A stretch of 64,000 nucleotides of DNA. Origin: Mitsuaria sp. PDC51. GTDB lineage: Bacteria; Pseudomonadota; Gammaproteobacteria; Burkholderiales; Burkholderiaceae_C. A model generated the notes under the pieces. It did no database searches and had not been told where the DNA came from. It saw nothing but the letters and a program-made list of their open reading frames with translations. The position numbers were made by a program, and so were the translations under genes. Shown piece by piece: positions 1-9,189 of the stretch; positions within the stretch are counted from its first letter, which is position 1, and each line of letters starts with the position of its first letter. The stretch covers positions 186,001 to 250,000 of the forward strand of contig NZ_FOZE01000003.1 in assembly GCF_900113225.1 (NCBI RefSeq). The letters are read 5' to 3'.

Positions 1-1
1 G

Positions 2-787
2 CCGCTGATATCGGCCTCGCCGCAGCAGTACCTGGAGGGCGTGAGCCAGTGGTCGCGCGCGATGACGCGCGAGGACATGGACCGCGTCAAGGCCGACTTC
101 GTCGCCGCAACCCGCCGTGCCGCCGAGGCCGGCTTCGACTGGCTGGAGCTGCACTGCGCGCACGGCTACCTGCTGTCGAGCTTCCTGTCGCCGCTGACCA
201 ATCAGCGGACCGACGACTACGGCGGCACGCTGGAGCACCGGCTGCGTTATCCGCTCGAGGTCTTCACCGCGATGCGCGCAGTCTGGCCGGCGGATCGGCC
301 GATGTCGGTGCGCATCTCCGCGCACGACTGGGTGCCCGGCGGCACCACGCCCGAGGACGCGGTCGCGATCGCGGAGGCCTTCAAGGCCGCGGGCGCCGAC
401 CTGATCGATGTCTCGTCCGGCCAGGTCAGCAAGCGCGAGAAGCCGGTCTACGGCCGCATGTGGCAGACGCCGTTCAGCGAGAGCGTGCGCAACCGCGCCG
501 GCATCGCGACGATCGCCGTGGGCGCGATCTCCGAGGCGGACCACGTCAACAGCATCATCGCGGCCGGGCGCGCCGACCTGTGCGCCGTCGCGCGGCCGCA
601 CCTGGCCAATCCGGCCTGGACCTTGACCGAGGCCGCGCGCATCGGCTACCTGTCCGGCCCGGGCCTGGACTGGCCGGTGCAGTACCTGTCCGGCAAGAGC
701 CAGATGGAACGCGACTTCGAACGCCAGCGCGCGATGGGCGGCGGCGCCGCGGCGCAGGAGCAGGCCAACCGGGCGCTCGGCGTCTGA
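2..787 (+). CDS. abmA: 2-aminobenzoyl-CoA monooxygenase/reductase, C-terminal part (cut by window start)
   Basis: The frame is open from base 2, so the gene begins outside the window; internal ATG/GTG codons are not the start. The 261 visible residues form the C-terminal half of an Old Yellow Enzyme-like flavin reductase domain, with motifs such as [16 protein letters not shown] and NQRTDDYGG (FMN barrel) and VGAI near the phosphate-binding end. In the bifunctional 2-aminobenzoyl-CoA monooxygenase/reductase and salicylyl-CoA 5-hydroxylase families this domain follows an N-terminal FAD monooxygenase. The 2-aminobenzoate-CoA ligase downstream favours the anthranilate enzyme, which hydroxylates and reduces 2-aminobenzoyl-CoA to 2-amino-5-oxocyclohex-1-enecarboxyl-CoA in the cytoplasm. 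The monooxygenase half cannot be inspected, so a salicylyl-CoA or other aryl-CoA substrate remains possible. Confidence 0.82.
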   Translation, partial: PLISASPQQYLEGVSQWSRAMTREDMDRVKADFVAATRRAAEAGFDWLELHCAHGYLLSSFLSPLTNQRTDDYGGTLEHRLRYPLEVFTAMRAVWPADRPMSVRISAHDWVPGGTTPEDAVAIAEAFKAAGADLIDVSSGQVSKREKPVYGRMWQTPFSESVRNRAGIATIAVGAISEADHVNSIIAAGRADLCAVARPHLANPAWTLTEAARIGYLSGPGLDWPVQYLSGKSQMERDFERQRAMGGGAAAQEQANRALGV

Positions 788-849
788 GCGGCCGGACGCG
801 GCGCACGCGTGGCGATGGGCATTCGAGCAACGATGGACAGGCAGGCGGC

Positions 850-1638
850 ATGAGCAACCCGTATCCCCTCGAAGGACTGCATGCGGTCGTCACCGGCGGC
901 GGCTCCGGCATCGGCGCCGCGATCGCGCAGGCGCTGATCGCCGACGGCGCGCGCGTGACGCTGATGGGGCGCCGGCTGGACCGACTGCAGGCGCAGCGTG
1001 ACCGGCTGAGCGTCGACGGCGGTCCGTCGGTCGAGCTGCAGGTCTGCGACGTCGCCGACGAGGCCAGCGTGCGCCAGGCCTTCGCCGCGACGGTGAAGGC
1101 CGCCGGGCCGGTCGACCTGCTGGTCAACAACGCCGGCCAGGTCGAGACCGCGCCGTTCGCGAAGACCTCGCTGGAGACCTGGCGGCGACTGCTCGACGTC
1201 AACCTCACTGGCAGCTTCCTGTGCAGCCGCGAGGTGCTGCCGGCGATGACCGAGCGCCGCTTCGGCCGCATCGTCAATGTCGCCAGCACCGCCGCGCTGA
1301 AGGGCTACGCCTATGTCGCGGCCTACTGCGCGGCCAAGCATGGCGTGCTCGGTCTGACGCGCGCGCTGGCGCTGGAGACGGCGCGCAAGGGCGTGACCGT
1401 CAACGCGGTCTGCCCCGGCTACACCGAGACCGACATCGTGGCCGGCGCGATCGACACCATCGTCGCCAAGACCGGCCGCACGCCGGAGCAAGCCCGGGCC
1501 GAGCTGGCGGCGGTCAATCCGCAGGGGCGGCTGGTGGACCCGGCGGAGGTCGCCGCCTCGGTCGCCTGGCTGGCGCGGCGCGACAGCGGATCCATCACCG
1601 GCCAGGCCATCGCGGTCGCCGGCGGGGAGGTGATGTGA
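850..1638 (+). CDS. SDR-family 3-hydroxyacyl-CoA dehydrogenase-like protein
   Basis: This 262-residue classical short-chain dehydrogenase starts at the ATG giving MSNPYPLEGLHAVVTG. It has the cofactor motif TGGGSGIG (residues 15-22), the NNAG motif, and the catalytic triad Ser146, Tyr159 and Lys163 in YCAAK. Such proteins oxidise a hydroxyl with NAD(P). In this cluster the expected job is the 3-hydroxyacyl-CoA dehydrogenase step of the beta-oxidation-like reactions after ring reduction of anthraniloyl-CoA. The stop overlaps the next start (TGATG), which suggests translational coupling with the MarR gene. The substrate is inferred from neighbours only. Confidence 0.83.
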   Translation: MSNPYPLEGLHAVVTGGGSGIGAAIAQALIADGARVTLMGRRLDRLQAQRDRLSVDGGPSVELQVCDVADEASVRQAFAATVKAAGPVDLLVNNAGQVETAPFAKTSLETWRRLLDVNLTGSFLCSREVLPAMTERRFGRIVNVASTAALKGYAYVAAYCAAKHGVLGLTRALALETARKGVTVNAVCPGYTETDIVAGAIDTIVAKTGRTPEQARAELAAVNPQGRLVDPAEVAASVAWLARRDSGSITGQAIAVAGGEVM

Positions 1639-2153
1639 TGCGCGACAGCGACGAGGACCTGGGCCCCGAGCTCGTGCCCGACCTGGAGTCGCGCCTGCAC
1701 GATGGCGACCATCAGGCGCTGCGCCTGTGGCTGCGCCTGCTGGCCTGCACGACGCGCATCGAGGACCAGATCCGCCAGCGCCTGCGCAACGACTTCGGCA
1801 CGACGCTGCCGCGCTTCGACCTGCTGGCGCAGCTGGAGCGCAGCCCCGACGGTCTGACGATGCGCGAGCTGTCGCAGCGCCTGATGGTCACCGGTGGCAA
1901 CGTCACCGGCATCACCGACCAGCTCGAGGCCGAGGGGCTGGTCGTGCGCGAGCCGCATCCGTCGGACCGGCGCAGCGTCACCGTGCGGCTGACGCCGGCC
2001 GGGCGGCGCCAGTTCAAGCGCATGGCGGCGACGCACGAGGGCTGGATCGTCGAGCTGCTGGCCGGCTGGTCGCCGGAGGAGAAGACCCAGGTGTACGCGC
2101 TGCTCGCGGGGCTGAAGGGCCACCTCGCGCAGCTGGACGCCGCGCGCCGATGA
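1638..2153 (+). CDS. MarR-family transcriptional regulator
   Basis: A 171-residue winged-helix protein whose ATG overlaps the stop of the SDR gene by one base. The DNA-binding core contains [30 protein letters not shown] followed by the wing [17 protein letters not shown], both typical of MarR. MarR repressors of aromatic catabolism often bind an aryl-CoA or the free acid and release DNA on binding. Embedded in the anthranilate operon, it is the obvious candidate for its local regulator; a MarR gene also sits in the comparable Azoarcus evansii 2-aminobenzoate clusters as I recall them. The operator is probably upstream of the window start. Confidence 0.85.
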   Translation: MRDSDEDLGPELVPDLESRLHDGDHQALRLWLRLLACTTRIEDQIRQRLRNDFGTTLPRFDLLAQLERSPDGLTMRELSQRLMVTGGNVTGITDQLEAEGLVVREPHPSDRRSVTVRLTPAGRRQFKRMAATHEGWIVELLAGWSPEEKTQVYALLAGLKGHLAQLDAARR

Positions 2154-2256
2154 GCGGCGGATGCAGGCCATGGCGCCACGCGGCGCGGAGCGATGGACAG
2201 GCCGGTGGCCGATGCGGCGCATCGGCGCCAGTGAACGAATCAAGGAGCACGAATCG

Positions 2257-3096
2257 ATGGATCAACACCTCATCAGCGGCAACCGGCGCAGCCTGAAGGG
2301 CTTCGAGCCCCGCCACTTCGCGTGGCGGCAGGAGGGCGAGGTCGGCGTGATCACGCTGAACCGTCCCGAGCGCAAGAACCCGCTGACCTTCGAGTCCTAT
2401 GCCGAGCTGCGCGACCTGTTCCGCACGCTGGCCTATGTCGACGAGGTGAACGCGATCGTCGTTCAGGGCGCGGGCGGCAACTTCTGCTCCGGCGGCGACG
2501 TGCACGAGATCATCGGCCCGCTGACGGCGATGTCGATGCCGGACCTGCTCGCCTTCACGCGCATGACCGGCGACCTGGTCAAGGCGATGCGGGCCTGCCC
2601 GCAGCCGGTCGTGGCCGCCATCGATGGCGTGTGCGCCGGCGCCGGCGCGATCATGGCGATGGCCTCGGACCTGCGCGTCGGCACCGCGCGCAGCAAGACG
2701 GCCTTCCTGTTCACACGCGTCGGCCTGGCCGGCTGCGACATGGGCGCCTGCGCGCTGCTGCCGCGCATCGTCGGCCAGGGCCGCGCGTCGGACCTGCTCT
2801 ACACCGGCCGCAGCCTCGGCGGTGAAGAGGCGCTGCAGTGGGGCTTCTTCAACCGCGTGGCGGAGCCGGACGCGCTGGAAGCCCAAGCGGTGGCCTGGGC
2901 CGCGGAGATCGCCGCCGGCCCCAACTTCGCGCATGCGATGACCAAGCGGATGCTGCATCAGGAATGGACGATGGGCGTCGACGAGGCCATCGAGGCCGAG
3001 GCGCAAGCCCAGGCGATCTGCATGATGACGCAGGACTTCCACCGCGCGTACCACGCGTTCGTCGCCAAGCAGCGCCCCGAATTCAAGGGCGATTGA
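2257..3096 (+). CDS. Crotonase (enoyl-CoA hydratase/isomerase) family protein
   Basis: A 279-residue crotonase-fold enzyme. I chose the ATG at 2257 because AAGGAG lies just upstream; an in-frame ATG at 2161 would add an unconserved basic tail. The oxyanion-hole segments [11 protein letters not shown] and DGVCAGAGA are present. The two glutamates of classical enoyl-CoA hydratases are not: the aligned positions read Ile (in [12 protein letters not shown]) and Arg (in FTRVGLAG). An Asp in GLAGCDMG falls where the dienoyl-CoA isomerase group carries its catalytic Asp. Hydration is therefore not assured; isomerisation or ring-opening chemistry on an alicyclic CoA ester is possible. The gene sits 7 bp before the acyl-CoA dehydrogenase. 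Confidence 0.82.
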   Translation: MDQHLISGNRRSLKGFEPRHFAWRQEGEVGVITLNRPERKNPLTFESYAELRDLFRTLAYVDEVNAIVVQGAGGNFCSGGDVHEIIGPLTAMSMPDLLAFTRMTGDLVKAMRACPQPVVAAIDGVCAGAGAIMAMASDLRVGTARSKTAFLFTRVGLAGCDMGACALLPRIVGQGRASDLLYTGRSLGGEEALQWGFFNRVAEPDALEAQAVAWAAEIAAGPNFAHAMTKRMLHQEWTMGVDEAIEAEAQAQAICMMTQDFHRAYHAFVAKQRPEFKGD

Positions 3097-3103
3097 GGAC
3101 GGC

Positions 3104-4255
3104 ATGAATCACCTGAAGCACCTGGACTGGCCGTTCTTCGAGGATCGGCATCGCGCGCTCGCGAGCGAACTGGACGCGTGGTGCGCGAAGCACCTCGCCC
3201 ATGGCGCGGTCGATCACGAGGACGTGGACGCGAGCTGCAAGGCGCTGGTGAAGGCGCTCGGCGCCGGCGGCTGGCTGACGCATGCGGTGGCCGGCGAAGG
3301 CGAAGCCATCGACACCCGCGCCATCTGCCTGCTGCGCGAGACGCTGGCGCGCCACGACGGGCTGGCGGACTTCGCCTTCGCGATGCAGGGGCTGGGCTCG
3401 GGCGCGATCTCGCTGATGGGCACGCCAGCGCAGCGCGAGGCCTACCTGCCGCGCGTCGCGCGCGGTGAAGCGCTGGCGGCCTTCGCGCTCTCCGAGCCGG
3501 AGGCGGGGTCCGATGTCGCGGCGATGCAGTGCGCCGCGCGCGAGGACGGCGACCACTACGTGCTCGACGGCCAGAAGACCTGGATCTCGAACGGCGGCAT
3601 CGCTGATTTCTACGTGGTGTTCGCGCGCACCGGCGAAGCGCCCGGCTCGCGCGGCATCAGCGCCTTCATCGTCGACGCGGGCCTTCCCGGCTTCGAGATC
3701 GCCGAGCGCATCGACGTGATCGCGCCGCACCCGCTGGCGACGCTGCGGTTCACGCGCTGCCGCGTGCCGAAGTCCGCGATGGTCGGCGCGCCGGGCGAAG
3801 GCTTCAAGGTGGCGATGCGCACGCTGGATGTGTTCCGCACCTCGGTGGCCGCGGCGGCACTGGGCTTCGCCCGCCGCGCGCTGGAGGAAGGGCTGTCGCA
3901 GTCCAAGGAGCGCGCCATGTTCGGCGCGACGCTGGCCGACCTGCCGCTGACGCAGGCCAAGCTGGCCGACATGGCCTGCACCGTCGACAGCAGCGCGCTG
4001 CTGGTCTACCGCGCGGCCTGGGAGCGCGACCAGGGTCGCACCATCACCCGCGAGGCCGCGATGGCCAAGCTGATGGCGACCGAAGGCGCGCAGCGCGTCA
4101 TCGACGCGGCGGTGCAGCTGCATGGCGGGCGCGGCGTGCGGCGCGGCGAGATCGTCGAGTCGCTGTACCGCGAGATCCGCGCGCTGCGCATCTACGAGGG
4201 CGCCAGCGAGGTCCAGCAACTGATCATCGGACGAGACCTGTTGAAGAACGGATAA
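3104..4255 (+). CDS. Acyl-CoA dehydrogenase
   Basis: A 383-residue FAD acyl-CoA dehydrogenase with the FAD/substrate motifs [15 protein letters not shown] and WISNGG, and the C-terminal helix motif [11 protein letters not shown]. The catalytic base is Glu365 in IYEGASEVQ. It would oxidise a CoA thioester intermediate of anthranilate breakdown and pass electrons to ETF in the cytoplasm. It lies 7 bp after the crotonase gene and 10 bp before the CoA ligase gene, in the same operon. It is one of two acyl-CoA dehydrogenases in the cluster; the other resembles glutaryl-CoA dehydrogenase. Confidence 0.86.
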   Translation: MNHLKHLDWPFFEDRHRALASELDAWCAKHLAHGAVDHEDVDASCKALVKALGAGGWLTHAVAGEGEAIDTRAICLLRETLARHDGLADFAFAMQGLGSGAISLMGTPAQREAYLPRVARGEALAAFALSEPEAGSDVAAMQCAAREDGDHYVLDGQKTWISNGGIADFYVVFARTGEAPGSRGISAFIVDAGLPGFEIAERIDVIAPHPLATLRFTRCRVPKSAMVGAPGEGFKVAMRTLDVFRTSVAAAALGFARRALEEGLSQSKERAMFGATLADLPLTQAKLADMACTVDSSALLVYRAAWERDQGRTITREAAMAKLMATEGAQRVIDAAVQLHGGRGVRRGEIVESLYREIRALRIYEGASEVQQLIIGRDLLKNG

Positions 4256-4265
4256 GGACTTCCTC

Positions 4266-5900
4266 ATGCACCGCAGCGCCCACCAGGACACCTTCGCCCG
4301 TGACAACCTTCCGCCGCTGGACCAGTGGCCGGAGCTGGTCTTCGACCTGCCGGCGCTGCGATTCCCGGAGCGAATGAACTGCGCGCATGAGCTGCTGGAT
4401 CGCTGGGTCGCGCAGGGGCAGGGCGATCGCGGCTGCGTGATCGGCGGCGACGGGCGCGGCGGCGAACTGCGCTGGACCTATGCCGAGCTGCAGGCGCAGG
4501 CCAATCGCATCGCCAACGTGCTGGTGAACGAGATGGGTGTGGTGCCGGGGAACCGCGTGCTGCTGCGCGGCGCCAACACGCCGCAGATGGCCGCCTGCTG
4601 GTTCGCGGTGATGAAGGCCGGCGCGATCGCGGTGGCGACGATGCCGCTGCTGCGCGCCAAGGAACTGGGCCAGGTCATCGAGAAGGCACGCATCTCGCAT
4701 GCGCTGTGCGACGAGGCGCTGGCCGGGGAACTGGAGACGGCGCGGGCGCAGTGCCCGGTGCTGGCGCGGGTCTGTCTGTTCCGCAGCGAAGCGGCCGATG
4801 GCCTGGAGGCCTTGGCCGAACGCCAATCCGAGCGCTTCGACAACGTCGACACCGCGTCCGACGACTGCGCGCTGATCGCGTTCACCTCCGGCACGACGGG
4901 CCAGCCCAAGGGCACGATGCACTTCCATCGCGACGTGATCGCGATCTGCCGCTGCTGGCCGGTGCATTGCCTGCGCGCGAACGCCGATGACGTGTTCATC
5001 GGCAGTCCGCCGCTGGCCTTCACCTTCGGCCTGGGCGGGCTGGTGCTGTTCCCGCTCAGCGTCGGCGCGTCGACGGTGCTGCTGGAGAAGGCCTCGCCCG
5101 ACGTGCTGCTGCCCGCGATCGCGAAGCATCGCGCGACGGTGTGCTTCACCGCGCCGACCTCCTACCGCGCGATGGCGGCGCAGGCGGCGTCCCACGACCT
5201 GGCGTCGCTGCGCAAGTGCGTCAGCGCGGGCGAGGCGCTGCCCGCGGCGACGCGGCAGCTGTGGAAGGACGCCACCGGCATCGAGCTGATCGACGGCATC
5301 GGCGCGACCGAGCTGCTGCACATCTTCATCTCGCACACCGAGGAGACCGCGCGGCCGGGCGCGACCGGCCGGCCGGTGCCGGGCTATCGCGCCCGCGTCG
5401 TCGACGACGCGGGGCGCGACGTGCCGGCGGGTACCGTTGGCAAGCTCGCGGTGCAGGGACCGACCGGCTGCCGCTACCTTGCCGACGACCGGCAGGGCCA
5501 GTACGTGCGGCACGGCTGGAACCTGACCGGCGACGCCTACCTCATCGACGCCGACGGCTACTTCGTCTACCAGGCGCGCACCGACGACATGATCATCTCC
5601 GGCGGCTACAACATCGCCGGGCCGGAGGTGGAGTCGGCGCTGCTGGCCCATCCGGCCGTCGCCGAATGCGCGGTGGTCGGCGTGCCGGACGAGGAGCGCG
5701 GCCAACTGGTGAAGGCCTTCGTCGTGCTCAAGCCCGGCACGGCCGGCGCCGACGACGAGGCCGCGCTGGTCAAGGCGATGCAGGACTTCGTCAAGGCCAC
5801 GATCGCCCCGTACAAGTACCCCCGTGCGATAGAGTTCCGCGCCAGCCTGCCCCGGACCGAGACCGGCAAGCTGCAGCGCTTCCGGCTGCGCGAAGCATGA
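4266..5900 (+). CDS. abmG: 2-aminobenzoate-CoA ligase
   Basis: A 544-residue ANL-superfamily adenylate-forming ligase. The P-loop-like motif FTSGTTGQPKGT spans residues 206-217, the hinge region reads RTDDMIISGGYN, and the acyl-adenylation lysine is Lys535 in TETGKLQRF. The N-terminal pattern (ARDNLPPLDQWPELVFDLP) and overall length match 2-aminobenzoate-CoA ligases (EC 6.2.1.32), which activate anthranilate with ATP and CoA. Together with the monooxygenase/reductase fragment it defines the pathway. A related benzoate-type substrate cannot be excluded from sequence alone. Confidence 0.88.
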   Translation: MHRSAHQDTFARDNLPPLDQWPELVFDLPALRFPERMNCAHELLDRWVAQGQGDRGCVIGGDGRGGELRWTYAELQAQANRIANVLVNEMGVVPGNRVLLRGANTPQMAACWFAVMKAGAIAVATMPLLRAKELGQVIEKARISHALCDEALAGELETARAQCPVLARVCLFRSEAADGLEALAERQSERFDNVDTASDDCALIAFTSGTTGQPKGTMHFHRDVIAICRCWPVHCLRANADDVFIGSPPLAFTFGLGGLVLFPLSVGASTVLLEKASPDVLLPAIAKHRATVCFTAPTSYRAMAAQAASHDLASLRKCVSAGEALPAATRQLWKDATGIELIDGIGATELLHIFISHTEETARPGATGRPVPGYRARVVDDAGRDVPAGTVGKLAVQGPTGCRYLADDRQGQYVRHGWNLTGDAYLIDADGYFVYQARTDDMIISGGYNIAGPEVESALLAHPAVAECAVVGVPDEERGQLVKAFVVLKPGTAGADDEAALVKAMQDFVKATIAPYKYPRAIEFRASLPRTETGKLQRFRLREA

Positions 5901-5986
5901 CGCCGCGCGCAGCGATCCCCACCGCGCCCAGCCGTACCGGCGTGACCATCCGACCCGTCCCTCACGGGGCCTTTCTGGAGCGTCCG

Positions 5987-7210
5987 ATGAACGCGAACGA
6001 AACGAAGCCGTCGCCGCAGTACGAGCCCACCGTTGTCCAGCGCGCGTTCGCCGCGCTCGCTGCCATGGGCGCGGTGCTCGCCCTGGCGGCGCCGGCGCAG
6101 GCCGCCGACAAGCTCAAGGTCGGCATGCTGAGCACGCTGTCGGGGCCCGGCGCCGGTCTGGGCGTCGACATCCGCGATGGCTTCGCGCTCGCGGTCCAGC
6201 AGGGCGGCGGCAAGCTGGGCGGCCTACCGGTCGAGGTCCTGACCGCCGACGACCAGCAGAACCCCGAGGTCGCCAAGCAGTCGGCCGAACGGCTGCTCAA
6301 GCGCGACAAGGTCGACGTGATGACCGGCATCGTGTTCTCCAACGTGATGCTGGCCGTCGGCCCCAGCGTCTTCGCGGCGCAGGTGCCCTATGTCAGCGCC
6401 AACGCCGGGCCCTCGCAGTACGCCGGCGAGCAGTGCAACCGCTACTTCTTCAACGTTGCCTGGCAGAACGACAACCTGCACGAGGCCGTCGGCAAGACGG
6501 TGATGGACAAGAGCTTCAAGAAGGTCGTGGTGCTGGCGCCCAACTATCCCGCCGGCAAGGACGCGGTGGCCGGCTTCAAGCGCTACTACAAGGGCGCGGT
6601 GGCCGACGAGATCTATACCAAGCTGGGCCAGCTGGACTACGCCGCGGAACTCGCGCAGGCGCGCGCCGCCAAGCCCGATGCGATGTACATCTTCCTGCCC
6701 GGTGGCATGGGCATCAACTTCATCAAGCAGTTCGTCGGCGCGGGGCTGTCCAAGGACATCACGCTGTTCGGGCCGGGCTTCTCCGCGGACGAGGACGTCA
6801 TCAAGGCGGTCGGCGAGCCGATGCTGGGCATGTTCAACAGCTCGCACTGGGCGCATGACCTGGACAACCCGGCCAACAAGCGCTTCGTCGCCGACTTCGT
6901 CAAGGCCTACGGCCGGTTGCCCTCGCTGTACGCGAGCCAGGGCTACGACGCGGCGCAGCTGATCGGCGCGGCGGTGCGCGACGTGAAGGGCAAGGTCGAG
7001 GACCGGCCCGCGCTGCTCAAGGCGCTGAAGGCGGCGAAGTTCGACTCGGTGCGCGGCCCCTTCCGCTTCAACCACAACCAGTACCCGGTGCAGGACTACT
7101 ACCTGCGCGTGATCACCAAGGACCCGCAGGGCCGCGTGACCAACCGGACGCTGGGCAAGATCTTCGAGCAGCACGCCGACGCCTACGCGCCGCTGTGCAA
7201 GATGAAGTGA
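5987..7210 (+). CDS. Liv-type ABC transporter substrate-binding protein
   Basis: A 407-residue periplasmic binding protein of the branched-chain amino acid/aromatic acid class (type I fold). An N-terminal basic stretch, a hydrophobic core and APAQAADKLKVG give a signal peptide cleaved near residue 39. The mature protein starts with KVGMLSTLSGPGAGLG, the typical ligand-loop region. It is followed within 20 bp by matching permease and ATPase genes, and lies between the ligase and thioesterase genes of the anthranilate cluster, so anthranilate or a related aromatic acid is the likely cargo. Branched-chain amino acids remain the alternative. Confidence 0.85.
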   Translation: MNANETKPSPQYEPTVVQRAFAALAAMGAVLALAAPAQAADKLKVGMLSTLSGPGAGLGVDIRDGFALAVQQGGGKLGGLPVEVLTADDQQNPEVAKQSAERLLKRDKVDVMTGIVFSNVMLAVGPSVFAAQVPYVSANAGPSQYAGEQCNRYFFNVAWQNDNLHEAVGKTVMDKSFKKVVVLAPNYPAGKDAVAGFKRYYKGAVADEIYTKLGQLDYAAELAQARAAKPDAMYIFLPGGMGINFIKQFVGAGLSKDITLFGPGFSADEDVIKAVGEPMLGMFNSSHWAHDLDNPANKRFVADFVKAYGRLPSLYASQGYDAAQLIGAAVRDVKGKVEDRPALLKALKAAKFDSVRGPFRFNHNQYPVQDYYLRVITKDPQGRVTNRTLGKIFEQHADAYAPLCKMK

Positions 7211-7229
7211 AGGCCGCGGGCGCGCATCG

Positions 7230-8150
7230 ATGGACCTCATCCTCGTCGCCGAGCAGGCCCTCAACGGCCTGCAGTTCGGGCTGATGCTGTTCCTGCTGGC
7301 GGCCGGCCTGACGCTGGTCTTCGGCATCATGGACCTGATCAACCTGGCGCACGGCTCGCTGTACATGGTCGGCGCCTACCTGGCCGCGGCGGCGATGGCG
7401 GCGGGCGCGTCCTTCGGCATCGCCGTGCTCGCGGCGATCGCGGGCACCGCGCTCCTGGGCATGGCGCTGGAGGTGACGCTGCTGCGCCGGCTCTACCAGC
7501 GCGACCACCTGAGCCAGGTGCTGGCGACCTTCGCGCTGATCCTGATGCTCAACGAAGGCGTGCGCATGATCTGGGGCGAGCAGCCGCTGATGCTGAACAC
7601 GCCGGCCGCGCTTTCCGGTCCGGTCGAGCTGCTGCCCGGGCTGATGTATCCCGCCTACCGGCTGCTCATCATCGGCGTGGGGCTGGTGGTGGCGCTGGCG
7701 CTGTACCTGCTGGTCACGCGCACGCGCTGGGGCATGTGGGTGCGGGCCGGCGCCTCCAACCGCGCGATGACCACCGCGATGGGCGTGCCCGCGGACCGGC
7801 TGTTCACCGCGGTCTTCGGCATCGGCGCGGCGCTGTGCGCGCTGGCGGGCTCGCTGCTGGGCCCCTTGCTGGCGGTGCAGGTGGGCATGGGCGAGAGCAT
7901 CCTGATCCTGGCCTTCGTCGTCATCGTGATCGGCGGCATCGGCTCGATCCGCGGCGCGCTGGTCGGCGCGCTGCTGGTGGGGCTGGTGGACACCGGCTCG
8001 CGCACGCTGCTGCCCGCGGTGCTGCGGCAGGTGGCGTCGCCGGAGGTGGCGTCCAACCTCGGGCCGGCGCTGGCGTCGATCCTGATCTACCTGCTGATGG
8101 CGGCGGTGCTGTTCTGGAAACCGCGCGGCCTGTTCCCCGCGAGAGGCTGA
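7230..8150 (+). CDS. livH: Liv-type ABC transporter inner-membrane permease (LivH-like)
   Basis: A 306-residue multi-spanning permease with the family opening ALNGLQFGLMLFLLAAGLTLVFGIMDLINLAHGS and a long hydrophobic periodicity consistent with about eight membrane helices. It pairs with the LivM-like permease that starts 4 bp downstream to form the channel of the anthranilate-cluster uptake system. The Shine-Dalgarno sequence is weak, which suggests coupling to the upstream binding-protein gene. Confidence 0.88.
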   Translation: MDLILVAEQALNGLQFGLMLFLLAAGLTLVFGIMDLINLAHGSLYMVGAYLAAAAMAAGASFGIAVLAAIAGTALLGMALEVTLLRRLYQRDHLSQVLATFALILMLNEGVRMIWGEQPLMLNTPAALSGPVELLPGLMYPAYRLLIIGVGLVVALALYLLVTRTRWGMWVRAGASNRAMTTAMGVPADRLFTAVFGIGAALCALAGSLLGPLLAVQVGMGESILILAFVVIVIGGIGSIRGALVGALLVGLVDTGSRTLLPAVLRQVASPEVASNLGPALASILIYLLMAAVLFWKPRGLFPARG

Positions 8151-8154
8151 GCCC

Positions 8155-9189
8155 ATGACAGAGCCGATCACCGAGCCGATCACCGAGCCGATCACCGAGG
8201 CCGTGACGACCCGCCACACGCTGCTGCACCATCGCGCCCTGGGCCCCTGGGCCTGGGCGCTGCTGGTGGCGCTGGCGGCCTTGCCGCCGCTGCTGCAGGC
8301 GCTGGGCCTGGAGTTCTACACGGTGGTCGCGACGCGGGTGCTGATCTTCACGATCGCCGCGGCGAGCCTGAACCTGATCCTGGGCTTCGGCGGGCTGGTG
8401 AGCTTCGGCCACGCGGCCTTCGTCGGGCTGGGCGCCTACACCGTCGGCGTGCTCGCGGACGCGGGCATCGGCTCGGCCTGGATCGCGTGGCCGGCCGCGA
8501 TGGTCGTGTCGGGCGTCGCGGCGGCGGTGATCGGCGCCATCAGCCTGCGCACGCGGGGCGTGTACTTCATCATGATCACGCTGGCCTTCGCGCAGATGTT
8601 CCATTACCTGGCGGTCTCGCTGAAGGCCTACGGCGGCGACGACGGCCTGCCGCTGGCGGCGCGCTCGACCCTGTCCGGCCTGCCGCTCAGCCTCGCCGAC
8701 GATGCCTCGTTCTACTGGGTCGCGCTGGCCATCTTCGCGCTGGTGTTCGCGGGCCTGCGCCGGCTGGTCAATTCGCCGCTGGGCTGGCTGCTGCAGGCGG
8801 CGCGGGAGAACGAGACCCGCGTCGCCGCGACCGGCGGCCGGGTCTTCGCGGTGCAGTGGACCGCCTTCGTCGTCGCCGGCGCAATCGCGGGCCTGGCCGG
8901 CGCGCTGCTGGCCAACCTGAACGGCCTGGTGTCGCCGCACCTGATGCACTGGTCGCAGTCGGGCCAGCTGATGGTGATGGTGATCTTGGGCGGCGCCGGC
9001 GCGCTGTGGGGCGGACCGCTGGGCGCGGCCGCCTTCCTGCTGCTCGAGGAGCTGCTGTCCGGCGTGACGATCCACTGGCAGTTCGCACTCGGCGCGATCC
9101 TGCTGGTGGTCGTGCTCTTCGCCCCGCGCGGGCTCACCGGGCTGGTCGGGCGCAGGAGCGGCCGGTCCAAGGAGGCCGTGCATGCCTGA
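8155..9189 (+). CDS. livM: Liv-type ABC transporter inner-membrane permease (LivM-like)
   Basis: A 344-residue permease with the LivM signature FGGLVSFGHAAFVGLGAYTVG and ARENETRVAATG in the cytoplasmic coupling region. Its N-terminus is unusual: codons 2-13 encode three exact TEPI repeats from a perfect 12-bp tandem repeat. Another start could be used, but no closer RBS is evident. The 3' end overlaps the ATPase gene start by 8 bases, as is common in this transporter class. Confidence 0.88.
   Translation: MTEPITEPITEPITEAVTTRHTLLHHRALGPWAWALLVALAALPPLLQALGLEFYTVVATRVLIFTIAAASLNLILGFGGLVSFGHAAFVGLGAYTVGVLADAGIGSAWIAWPAAMVVSGVAAAVIGAISLRTRGVYFIMITLAFAQMFHYLAVSLKAYGGDDGLPLAARSTLSGLPLSLADDASFYWVALAIFALVFAGLRRLVNSPLGWLLQAARENETRVAATGGRVFAVQWTAFVVAGAIAGLAGALLANLNGLVSPHLMHWSQSGQLMVMVILGGAGALWGGPLGAAAFLLLEELLSGVTIHWQFALGAILLVVVLFAPRGLTGLVGRRSGRSKEAVHA
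8161..8196 (+). repeat. 12-bp tandem repeat, three copies, in livM 5' end
   Basis: GAGCCGATCACC is repeated three times without mismatch immediately after the livM start codon, encoding three TEPI units. Copy-number change by slippage would stay in frame. Confidence 0.95.

Noticed and set aside
2161-2256. Upstream in-frame start for the crotonase gene
   Set aside because: The extra 32 residues are basic and unlike the family, and AAGGAG sits at the right distance from 2257.
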